DNA from: Diphasiastrum complanatum | Taxonomy: Eukaryota; Streptophyta; Lycopodiopsida; Lycopodiales; Lycopodiaceae | NCBI GenBank assembly: GCA_029204225.1 | Contig: CM055094.1 | Span: forward strand, 27,762,107-27,826,106 | Direction: 5' to 3' | Length of the DNA: 64,000 nt | In this document: piece by piece, positions 11,369-26,134 of the stretch | Layout: the number at the start of each line of letters is the position of its first letter | Position numbering within the stretch: the stretch's first letter is position 1 | Notes under the pieces: model-generated | What the model saw: the letters and a program-made list of their open reading frames with translations, nothing else | Database searches by the model: none | What the model was told of the DNA's origin: nothing | Program-made: the position numbers and the translations under genes

Positions 11369-14162
11369 TATGGATTTGCATCAATCAAAAGGTGGAGCTA
11401 CTTCTTATATTTTCTCAGTTTTTGTGGATTTCTCCTTGCTTGTTACTTTCAGGTGGTGGAATTGATCTCCAAGTAGGTGGCTTCTCTGAATTTGGTGTAC
11501 TTTCAGCCTAAAGATCATACTTATGGGGTTTCTCCATAGTTTTTGGTGAAAATATATGGATTTTTGATGATTTTAGTGAATTTTTCACCTAGAATTGAAG
11601 TTTTTTGCTTTAAATTGATCATAGGTACTGGTGTAGTACATTTTCCATATTGTACTTGTTGTTTTACATTCATTATTGATTAGATCTAATGATTGCGGAT
11701 GTTTCAGAATCCTTCTAATATGAGATGGTAATTGTGAAACTGTCAAGTCGATGTTTGGTCGATTTTGACAAACTCTCTAAGTGTTTATTTTGAGTAATCT
11801 GGAACTAGATGAGTTTTGGGGTTATTGAGCTGTGAGATATTCATTAATATGGGAAGCAGTGGTAAAGATTAAATTAAGATTCACTGATTGTTACAAGTAC
11901 CATTTTGTTATGGATTGGATCAGTGTAATAAAGCTTTAATCTTAACTCTATGTCCAAAGATGTCTGTATGCTAAAATCTGTTGTAGGCTGATTGGTAGAA
12001 GAAATTTTGTTAATAAGATTTAGATGGTTGGAAAACTTGTGATGTGGAGTTATTTATTTCAAAGATTTCCTAGATATGTTATTTACTCATGAGAAATAGA
12101 GTTCTTTGGTAGCTGAGTTGCAAGATTCTCAGTGAATTATGTGAGTAACATATGCAGATTGTGGGTATTCGTCAGATTATAGCCTATGTTTATGTATAGG
12201 AACATAGTTGGATAAGTTACTTATGTACATGTTGTGGATCTACTATGTGTTTCCTATGTATAGAGTTTATATCGTATACTTAAACTAGTCAGAGTACATA
12301 GACATATAAACAAGTAATGTGTGGAACAGTTACTTGCAGGTTAATGTCTCTTTTTGTGGAAAGGATAATTCATTAACTTATTTATGGTTTGGAAGAAGAT
12401 CTAAATGTGGTGTTATACATGTATAATAGAGATCTGCACCTAGACATTTAAGATTTTTGAATCATTTACAATTGACTTGAGTAATTGGATTACTCCTGAT
12501 TAGTAGTTAATTGGATAAATAAGCAGTGTGAAGAGAATTCACCGAGAACTGTTTATTTTGATCTATATTGCTTATAAGTCACATGATTAGTGAGTCATTT
12601 GGATTCATTTATGCCAAATTGTGCATAGAATATAGAAGATTCTTCATATAGAATATTTCTTGAAGGAGAAATATCCTAAGTTATTGACTATATCCCAGTG
12701 AGCTCATATACATACATTGGATGACAGAGTCTAAATAATGTCAAGGATAACCACTGAATTCAGTTGGAATTTAGTAGAACTTTATAATCTCTAGATGCGG
12801 TTCTAGGTGATTGTATAAAGTTTATTATTTGTTAAAGACCAATGTTGTAATGGTCTTTAATCGCTTGGTTGATTGTAGAATTTGGAACTCATAATCTGGT
12901 TAAGAATCGAGATGGAAGAATATTCTTGGAATCCAGTAATTTTCCTTGTGGAAAAGATTTCATAATGTTTCTTATAATTCCTGAGTGGTATGTTGTGCAT
13001 ATACTCCAGTATCTCTAAATGATCAAGTATGGGTTTAGAATCTGATAGACTATGATTGACGAATCATAAGATTCTAAATGTTTATGATTGAGGGATCATA
13101 AATTGATACTTAAAGGTCATTAGATGATTATATGGAAATATGATGCTTCTTAAGATGATGAGTAATTCTTGATCAATTGGTGGAGTTAAAATTTAGATGA
13201 ACTCTAAATTTGTGTACAAACTTGAGATTGTTTGGATCTCACAAGCGTTTTCGTTAAGTAATTGTTTACTTATGAGAAATTTGCTTACCTTTACAGATTG
13301 TAGTCAAGGAATGCTTGTGTACTATTTTTCAGCCTAAAATCCCCGGTTAATTAGGAGCAGTTAAGTCTATCAAGATTGAATGGTTGCTATTTTCTGGTAT
13401 GTGATGCTAGGGATAGAGCACTTATCTCATGAAAGTATCTGGGGTACTCAGGACTGAGTTGAAGTCATTTTTATCTTGATGGATCTCCTAAGAGATTTTA
13501 GTGGGATGAGTTTTGTACCAAGAAGCACTTATGACAGGTTTACAAGTAATTGTGGATAGTCTTGGACTATAATTGTTTTGGATCTTTAACTTTTGAACAT
13601 TTATTTCCAATGTAAGGTGAGGACTCACCCAGTGATTCATGTAAATTGAGGTACATAAAGGTGATGTTATTAGATTGGAGAGAATCAAACCCAATAGGAA
13701 AATTTATCTTTTAGTGTACTTCTAAAAGGTCAATATAGTATTTCAGTGTAGAGACAGATAATTTGAGAATTATCCCATCTCTAAATACTTATTTGATATT
13801 GAAGTCAGACTAAAGATTGATTTTCAAGGTAATTGTGAAAGTTAAATGATTGATTTGTTAGCTTTTAAACTTAATATTTAGGTTTGGTCGACTGCTCAAA
13901 CCGTATCATGTAAATGATGATGACAGTTTGATGTATTGAAGATTTTGCCCATTTGGAAGATTTAACGCTCAATGTACCTTTGGACCCTAAATGAGTACTC
14001 AGGATCAGAGACAAACAATTGAGAAATTGTTCTATCTTTGTGTGCTTGCTTAGGTTGGTTGGTCAAATTGAGATAATGATTCATGGGAAGAGTTAAAAAC
14101 ATACAAATTGGATTTTTCCTAGTTACTCGTTTTGAGGACAGAACTGGTTTAAGGGGGAAGAA
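11369..14162 (+). other. Internal region A, non-coding, internally deleted
   Basis: AT-rich, no ORF with retroelement similarity. It aligns with internal B except for two clean losses at about 11697 (equivalent of 14996-16263) and about 11770 (equivalent of 16334-18168). Outside these the copies are nearly identical: for example 13488-13694 and 19919-20125 encode chance peptides differing at a single residue. Confidence 0.8.
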
Positions 14163-14654
14163 TGTTACGTCCATGTCCTGTATAAGGGAATCGAAATAAT
14201 TCCTGACGTGCATAGCCGGTCACTCCAGGTGTATATGGTTATTGGTTATGCCTCCTCATTCCGGGCGTGGCCTGTAAAGTAATTAATAATCATATGAGGG
14301 CCAGGCCTAGACCTATAATCGGACATAGGAGCACATGCATAATGAATGACTACTTTAATGCAAGAATAGGAGATTAATAGCTCAATATGGGTTGCATGGG
14401 GATCCTAGGGAGAATATTCTCTCTCTCATGAAGAGAATATGTCTTGGAAACTCGCCCATCCTCCTATTGGAAATTTAGTTTCTTGAGCCTGTTTCTTCTC
14501 TTCTCTCTTAGGTTTTTCACTATGGCTTGGGGGCTAGGTCCAGGAGGGAACTCCAGGAGGGATCTAGGTTTGGATGGGTGGTTTTGCTCCACAGGTGTCC
14601 TTTTGATTGTTTTGCAACAAGATCTAGTCAGATCTTCATTTGGTGATCCTTACA
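14163..14654 (+). repeat. LTR B (shared middle LTR)
   Basis: 492 bp, TGTTACG to CTTACA. It is preceded by the polypurine tract at 14151-14162 and followed by a perfect primer site, so it serves both as the 3' LTR of unit A and the 5' LTR of unit B. Confidence 0.87.
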
Positions 14655-14655
14655 G

Positions 14656-14667
14656 TGGTATCAGAGC
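14656..14667 (+). other. Primer-binding site B (tRNA-iMet type)
   Basis: TGGTATCAGAGC, the standard plant LTR-element primer site complementary to the initiator tRNA-Met 3' end, one base after LTR B. Confidence 0.85.
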
Positions 14668-17600
14668 TATGGATTTGCATCAATCAGAAGGTGGAGCTAC
14701 TTCTTGTATTTTCTCAGTTTTTGTGGATTTCTCCTTGCATGTTACTTCCAGGTGGTGGAATTGATCTCCAAGTAGGTGGCTTCTCTGAATTTGGTGTACT
14801 TTCAGCCTAAAGATCATAATTATGGGACTTCTCCATAGTTTTTGGTAAAAATCTATGGATTTTTGATGATTTTAGTGAATTTTTCACTAGAATTGAAGTT
14901 TTTTGCTTGAAATTGATCATAGGTACTGGTGTAGTACGTTTTGCAGATTGTACTTGTTGTTTTACAGTCATTATTGATTGGATCTAATGATTGCATGATG
15001 TTCGATTAGTCAAAAGGTTGATTAGATAGTGATTTTGGACCAAAAATTGGGGTTTTTGTACCATAAGGTGCTTGCATGCAATGGATTTACAGTGATTTGG
15101 ATCTGATTGCACGAATTTGTGGATTTTTCCCACAAATTTTGGTCAGAATTGGTCAAAAGCCAAGGTTTTTTGATGTTTTTTGGACTAATTTTGGGGTAGA
15201 TCTCAAAATTCTCAGCGAAGACTTGGTATGAACATTTTCAGAGATGTAGTGAAGTTGTCCCTAAGCTTTCATGAAGTTTGTAAGGGATTAGACACCATTA
15301 GGAGGCTCAAAACACCAAAACTTAGTGTATTTTTTATGATTTTTGAGCATGAATACCTCTCAATTGGGGGTCTGAACCTGTTGGTTCTTGTTACAAGCTT
15401 AAATATATGATGGATTGCATCTGTTTGGAGCCATTATGCATCCAATTTGGATAGGTGAGCATTAGACACCATCATGTTGAAGTTTTGCTTGTTGAAGGAG
15501 GCCAAAAATGCAATTTTTTGCATGATCTGAGCCTATGATTGCTTGCTGGACCTGTTAAAAGATTCTATGCCTCTCTAATGAACCTTAGTAGAGTGCTTGT
15601 AACCTCTGATCAAAGGCTTTTTCAGCTGGGATGTGTTTTTTAATAATTCCTCTCCACAAAAGTGCGCCCTCCTACCTGTTTTTCATGCATTTATTGCTAG
15701 CACGTGTGAAGACAAGGGTGCAAGGTGACATGGAAAGTGCCTTGTAGAACCATTCTCCCTCCGTATTGTGCTTGACAACGATCAATTTGGTGTCCTGTAG
15801 AGAAAGTTATGGCTGTCGGAAGTTTGGCAATTTTTGAACTAAAACTTGCAAAATTTTCGAAATGTTCTGATGCATGCATGCTTGTAATTCAGTGTAGTGC
15901 TTGTCTGTTGATGAAAATGTATGGATAGACCTGTAGGCATGCATGGATGCATGATGCATGCGTAATCAATAGATTGATCAGAAGATTTCTTGCATGAAGC
16001 TATTTTTGGCAATTCTAGTCCAAAAGCAGATTTCCTAGTGGCTAGGCTAATTATGAGATTTTTTTTTCGTTTTTTCAAAAAAAATTAGTGCATGTCGAGT
16101 TTTGATATGTGACAGTGCCTGTGAATTTGATAAGTCGATCATTTTAATCGATTTTCACAATTGGTCCATTTCAAACTGATTTTGTGAATCCCAGTGCTAA
16201 TTTCCCAGTTTCTTGGCAATTTACGTAAAAATTGATTTTTATTGAAATCACTAGATGCATGCTGGATGTTTTAGAATCCTTCCAATATGAGATGGTAACT
16301 GTGAAACTGTCAAGTCGATGTTTGGTCGATTTTCACAGTTTAGGTCCATATTGAATGGAATTTGAAAATCCCAGTTTACCTAAAATTTGAAGAAACCATG
16401 GACATTTTTTATTTGTTCCAATTCTTTGGTTATTGATCAAACAAAAATGACTTATGAAGTGAATGATCTTACTGAGTTGAAATCAGTCGATTGTTAAGAT
16501 CACTGTAACCTTCACTTTTAGTTGAAGATTTTGTGAATCTGTCAACTAAGGAGCATTCTTGTTATGGGAATCAATAAGGACCAAAAATAATGTAAATCTA
16601 GTAGAACAGTTCTATGCTGGTCTATAAGGGGATTTGCCAGGGATTAAGTGCGACACTTAATGAACAAATCAAAACTGTTAGGGTGATAGTGCTAAAGTTA
16701 GCGATACCAAATTGAACTTTTTCCTAGTACAAATTTGGGATTTTGTTAACCTGAACCATTTTTGGAAGGGGGGGAAAGAGTGGAAGTTTGGTATGTAGAT
16801 GATTGCTGGTCTTAGTGATCCAGTTATTTAATTTACATTCAATTCCTGTAGTATAACTAATCGCAAGTGAGAATAAAATTGGGAATTATTTAAGAAGACT
16901 GCCTCTGGAAATTTGGATTCCTTTTCCCCAGTGTGTATTAGAATTTTAAGAATTCGATGATTCTAAGAGAAAAGTAGTGGCAAGACTGATAATCCATTTA
17001 TGGAACCATCTCTATTTTGCAATTGGATTTGGATCTTGCAAAGTAATGCAGATAGAAGGTGTTCCATATAGGAATCTAGTAATTTGGATTCTTTTCAGTT
17101 ATAGAGTACTCCTCTATAATGACAATAACAACCAAGAGAGTTCTAACTTGTTAAAAGAATTAAGTTCTTTTTACTGATTCCGGAATAGATATTGGATATC
17201 TAGGACAGTATGAAATTCGATTTTGTTGAAATTTATGTTTCTTTTGGGTTAGTATTACATTCTATTGTACTGGGATGATACATTTTGCTTGTCCATGTTG
17301 GGTACAATATGAAATGGTATTCTTTGAGTAACACTAAAGAAGCATGAGAGATTTCAATTGTTAGGATTATCTCCTAGAATTGGTTGTGAATTTGATCCTA
17401 TATCTGGGTATAGGATAGCCAAATCGTCTTTTTTGCCTTTTTGGGTAAAACAGATATGGATGCAGAGGATTCTTGGAGGAAAAGCTGGTGGTATGGGACA
17501 TCAGTGATTCTAAAGGGGATTTCTTGGGTAGAATGATCTGTAGACCGATGGTTAGTGACTGCTGTAATGGTAATACTAACAGAGTCCATTGGTTTTTGTT

Positions 17601-20594
17601 AAGGGTATTTTGGGAATTATGAAATATAGATCGATCCCTAAATGTTAATTACAAAATATGGAATCCCTTACATCTATTTCTTTATTTTATTAGGCCTCTA
17701 CTCTTTAGAACTTTCTTAATACATGACAATTGGATTGAGGTTCATATAATTCCTTCCAATGTAGAACTCTGTTCTAAAGGACTGATATAATTATATGAGA
17801 TTGTACTTCCATATAAGATTTTTGAATATGGCTCAGAACTTAGGTTTCCTGGACCCTAATATTAGTCTCTTTTTTATAGTTGATTATTGAGAGATAATAT
17901 TTCTATCATTTGGGATAAGATATTCTACGATTCTGAGGAAAAAGTCCTGTTTGTAATAGTATTGGATACTCATTACTGACTTTTTCGAATCTTTGATATC
18001 TTATACATTGTCTCATAGAAACTTTTAAATCGAAATTATGGAATTTCTTTTTTAAAAGGGGGGAAGAAAATATAGAAATAAGTCTTTCGAGAAATCAACC
18101 AGTTGCATTGATTTTGGAAAAAAAAATCTTGTATGTGTGCAAAGGTAGAACTATCCAGGTTGAAATGGACAAACTCTCTAAGTGATTATTTTGAGTAATC
18201 TGGAACTAGATGAGTTTTGGGGTTATTGAGCTGTGAGATATTCATTGATATGGGAAGCAGTGGTAAAGATTGAATTAGGATTCACTCATTGTTACAAGTA
18301 CCATTTTGTTATAGATTGGATCAGTGTAATAAAGCTTTAATCTTAATTCTATGTCCAAAGATGTATGTATGAGTTAGCCTAATCTTGGTTTGTACGCTAA
18401 GATCTGTTGTAGGCTGATTGGTAGAAGAAATTTTGTTAATAAGAGTTAGATGGTAGGAAAACTTGTGATGTGGAGTTATTCACTTAAAATATTTCCCAGA
18501 TATGTTATTTACTCTTGAGAAATAGAGCTCTTTGGTAGCTGAGTTGCAAGATTCTCGGTGAATTATGTGAGTAACACATGCAGATTGTGGATATCTGTCA
18601 GATTATAGCCTATGTTTATGTATAGGAACATAGTTGGATAAGTTACTTATGTACATCTTAATCTTGAGGATCTACTATGTGTTTCCTATGTACTGAGCTT
18701 ATATCGTATACTTAAACTAGTCAGAGTACATAGACATATGAACAAGTAATGTGTGGAACAGTTACCTGCAGGTTAATGTCTCTTTCTGTGGAAAGGATAA
18801 TTCATTAACTTATTTATGGTTTGGAAGAAGATCTAAATGTGGTGTTATACATGTATAATAGAGATCTGCACCTAGACATTTAAGATTTTTGAATCATTTA
18901 CAATTGACTTGAGTAATTGGATTACTCATGATTAGAAGTTAATTGGATAAATAAGCAGTGTGAAGAGAATTCACCGAGAACTATTTATTTTGATCTATAT
19001 TGCTTATAAGTCACATGATTAGTGAGCCATTTGGATTCATTTATGAGAATTGTGCATAGAATATAGAAGATTTTTGATATAGAATATTTCTTGAAGGAGA
19101 AATATCCTAAGTTATTGACCATATCCTAGTGAGCTCATACACATACATTGGATGACAAAGTCTAAATAATGTCAAGGATAACCATTGAATTCAGTTGGAA
19201 TTCAGTAGAACTTTATAATCTCTAGATGCGGTTCTAGGTGATTGTATAAAGTTTATTATTTGTTAAAGACAAATGTTATAATGGTCTTTAATCACTTGGT
19301 TGATTGTAGAATTTGGAACTCATAATCTGGTTAAGAATCGAGATGGAAGAATATTCTTGGAATCTAGTAATTTTCCTTGTGGAAAAGATTTCATAATGTT
19401 TCTTATATTTCCTGAGTGGTATGTTGTGCATATACTCCAGTATCTCTAAATGATCAAGTATGGGTTTAGAATCTGATAGACTATGATTGACGAATCATAA
19501 GATTCTAAATGTTTATGATTGAGGGATCATAAATTGATACTTAAAGGTCATTAGATGATTATATGGAAATATGATGCTTCTTAAGATGATGAGTAATTCT
19601 TGATCAATTGGTGGAGTTAAAATTTAGATGAACTCTAAATTTGTGTACAAACTTGAGATTGTTTGGATCTCACAAGCGTTTTCGTTAAGTAATTGTTTAC
19701 TTATGAGAAATTTGCTTACCTTTACAGATTGTAGTCAAGGAATGCTTGTGTACTATTTTTCAGCCTAAAATCCCCAGTTAATTAGGAGCAGTTAAGTCTA
19801 TCAAGATTGAATGGTTGCTATTTTCTGGTATGTGATGCTAGGGATAGAGCACTTATCTCATGAAAGTATCTGGGGTACTCAGGACCGAGTCGAAGTCATT
19901 TTTATCTTGATGGATCTCCTAAGAGATTTTAGTGGGATGAGTTTTGTACCAAGAAGCACTTATGACAGGTTTACAAGTAATTGTGGATAGTCTTGGACTA
20001 TAATTGTTTTGGATCTTTAACTTTTGAACATTTATTTCCAATGTAAGGTGAGGACTCACCCAGTGATTCATGTAAATTGAGGTACATGAAGGTGATGTTA
20101 TTAGATTGGAGAGAATCAAACCCAATAGGAAAATTTATCTTTTAGTGTACTTCTAAAAGGTCAATATAGTATTTCAGTGTAGAGACAGATAATTTGAGAA
20201 TTATCCCATCTCTAAATACTTATTTGATATTGAAGTCAGACTAAAGATTGATTTTCAGGGTAATTGTGAAAGTTAAATGATTGATTTGTTAGCTTTTAAA
20301 CTTAATCTTCAGGTTTGGTCGACTGCTCAAACCGTATCATGTAAATGATGATGACAGTTTGATGTATTGAAGATTTTGCCCATTTGGAAGATTTAACGCT
20401 CAATGTACCTTTGGACCCTGAATGAGTACTCAGGATCAGAGACAAACAATTGAGAAATTGTTCTATCTTTGTGTGCTTGCTTAGGTTGGTTGGTCAAATT
20501 GAGATAATGATTCATGGGAAGAGTTAAAAACATACAAATTGGATTTTCCCTAGTTACTCGTTCTGAGGACAGAACTGGTTTAAGGGGGGAAGAA
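14668..20594 (+). other. Internal region B, non-coding, full-length form
   Basis: 5.9 kb, AT-rich, without any ORF over about 80 codons and with no recognisable retroelement protein on either strand. The parts absent from internal A are about 14996-16263 and 16334-18168. Besides the terminal polypurine tract, two more G-rich purine runs occur, near 16766-16780 and 18056-18070, in the part missing from copy A. Confidence 0.78.
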
Positions 20595-21067
20595 TGTTAC
20601 GTCCATGTCCTGTATAAGGGAATCGGAATAGCCGGTCACTCTAGGTGTATATGGTTATTGGTTATCCCTTGTCATTCCGGACTTGGCCTGTAAAATAGTT
20701 AATAATCATATGAGGGACCAGACCTATAATTGGACATAGGAGCACATGCATAGTGAATGACTGCTTAAATGCAAGAATACGAGTTTAATAGCTCAATATA
20801 GGTTGCATGGGAATCCTAGGGAGAATATTCTCTCTCTCATGAAGAGAATATGTCCATTGGAAACTCGCCCATCCACCTATTTGAAATTCAGTTTCTTGAG
20901 TCTGTTTCTCCTCGTCTCTCTTAGGTTTTTCACTATGGCTTGGGGGCTAGGTCTAGGAGGAAACTCCAGGAGGGATCTAGGTTTGGATGGGTGGTTTTGC
21001 TCCACAGGTGTCCTTTTGATTGTTTTGCAACAGGATCTAGTCAGATCTTTATTTGGTGATCCTTACA
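20595..21067 (+). repeat. LTR C (3' LTR)
   Basis: 473 bp, TGTTACG to CTTACA. It lacks a short segment near its start that is present in A and B (about 16-20 bp after 'ggaatcggaata'). LINE coding sequence resumes directly after 21067. Confidence 0.87.
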
Positions 21068-22023
21068 ACTATTCTCTCTTATTTTGCTTCGACTGAAGGG
21101 AATCTTTCTCATGCTTGTTTACTTGACTTCACTCGTTCCCACTTTTGTCTTATTTCATCCCTTCCCCCCTTATTCAAATCAATTTCTAGAGTCTTACTCT
21201 CTATGCGTGAGCTTACCTTATGGAATGGAGACAACTCCATCTCCCCCTTGGAGTCCTTATGGTTCTCTAAAGCTATTACCTTAAACTCTAAGCCTTTTGC
21301 CTTGATTGAAGGGAGACTTTGTCGCTATCTAAGTCGAAAAGGCTTTGTAACCTGGGCTAACATTATGGATTCTATTTACTGCCTTAGCCTTTCTTGCCTC
21401 AAAACTGATCTTGGCCTCTCTGCCAGGGAATCCAATTTCCTCATGTACACTTTCTGCCACAGTGATCTTGGCCCCCTCACCACCTCGTTACCCTCTAACT
21501 GTGAGAAAAAATGGCTTCTTAAGGCCTTTGATAAGTCAGACAAGATTTCATACTCCTCTTTTTTTTTTTTGCCACCAAGGAGTCTAACTTCACCTTCTCC
21601 TGGTTCAACTCCAAATGGTCCCTCTGTGACTCCCCCCACCTTTGAAAGACCATATTTTGTTGTACTCACGTTATCAAGAATGGCCAACGTTCTCTTCATG
21701 TATGTGCTTGTTATAGAGGTGAAGTGTCGCATGTCTACACTAAATGCAAAACATTTGTTGAAGATGTGATCCACCTGTTCTTTCATTGTTATGCTCCTCT
21801 TTGGAAATCAGTGACTGACCTCTTTATTGCACGCTTCCATGTCAGATTCAAGAGGTTGAGCCACACAGATTTACTACTGAATGATATCACTTTTGCGGAT
21901 GCTAAGACTAATGCTTTTTGGAAACATATTAGAGTAACTACTCTTTGGAACATCTGGCTAGATAGAAATAGTAGGGAATTTGGGATACACCTCTTAAAAC
22001 TAGTCATTACTACATATTTATAA
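21068..22023 (+). pseudogene. L1-like LINE ORF2, 3' part
   Basis: Continuation of the LINE interrupted at 10866. The frame from 21068 reads LSYFASTEGNLSHACLLDF and so on, in phase with the 5' part once the inserted element is removed. The C-terminal zf-RVT-like region is visible: VIHLFFHCYAPLWKSV (Cys/His pattern) near 21765-21812 and TTLWNIWLDRNSREF near 21937-21980, the usual end of plant L1 ORF2. One frameshift near 21735-21770 joins two frames. Stop at 22021-22023. No poly(A) tail; a (GA)n run follows instead. Confidence 0.82.
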
Positions 22024-22036
22024 ATAATACTAGTTT

Positions 22037-22060
22037 AGAGAGAGAGAGAGAGAGAGAGAG
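22037..22060. repeat. (GA)n microsatellite
   Basis: Twelve AG units just after the LINE 3' end. Confidence 0.9.
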
Positions 22061-22061
22061 T

Positions 22062-22368
22062 TTTGACAAGTGTGGGGCCAATGGAATGATGTTTGTGTTT
22101 GCTTGTTACAAGGATCACAATGCTTTGAGAAAAAATTGTAGGACAATGTACACATTCTTCAAACTCATGTACACTCAAAATTCATAAAGAGACTAGATAG
22201 GAACAAGGGAGGGCTAGAAAGGAGTAGACTTTGAGAGGTGTGGGGCCAATGGAGCAAGTTTGTGTGTGCTTGTTATAAGGACCATAATGCTTGAGAGAGA
22301 CTTCTAAGAAAACGTACACATTCTCCAAAATAATGTATATTCAAAATTCATAAAGAGACTATATAGGA
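22062..22368. repeat. Tandem duplication, ~168-bp period
   Basis: Unit 1 begins 'tttgacaagtgtggggcc' (22062) and ends near 22201; unit 2 begins 'tttgagaggtgtggggcc' (22230) and ends near 22368. Both share 'caatgga', 'tgcttgtta.aagga', 'gtacacattct' and 'aaattcataaagagact'. No coding potential. Confidence 0.8.
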
Positions 22369-26066
<3,698 letters not shown>

Positions 26067-26134
26067 TGCATGACTACATATCTTTCTTCTGATCATTTTC
26101 ATACTTACACTATGTTTTATCTAAATGAAGTCAA

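Larger units (their letters stand above)
10867..21067 (+). mobile_element. Non-coding LTR retrotransposon in tandem three-LTR form
   Basis: Structure: LTR A (10867-11355), internal A (11356-14162), LTR B (14163-14654), internal B (14655-20594), LTR C (20595-21067). LTRs begin TGTTACGTCC (first two bases mutated in A), end CCTTACA, and are followed in A and B by a tRNA-iMet-type primer site (TGGTATCAGAGC in B). Purine tracts (AAGGGGGAAGAA, AAGGGGGGAAGAA) precede B and C. Internals contain no gag, protease, RT or integrase and no long ORF, so the element is non-autonomous (LARD-like). Internal A equals internal B minus two blocks of about 1.27 and 1.83 kb. The whole unit splits a LINE; flanks ACTTC/ACTAT may be a decayed 5-bp target duplication, and removing the element plus one duplication leaves the LINE frame continuous. 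Confidence 0.85.

Noticed and set aside
11091-11465. 124-codon ORF starting in LTR A and running through the primer site
   Set aside because: The matching ORF in LTR B loses its start to a 2-base deletion and in LTR C the frame runs into LINE sequence; no sign of coding constraint, so treated as chance.
13488-13694. 68-codon minus-strand ORF repeated at 19919-20125
   Set aside because: Repeated only because the two internal regions are recent duplicates; no recognisable protein, opposite to the element's direction.
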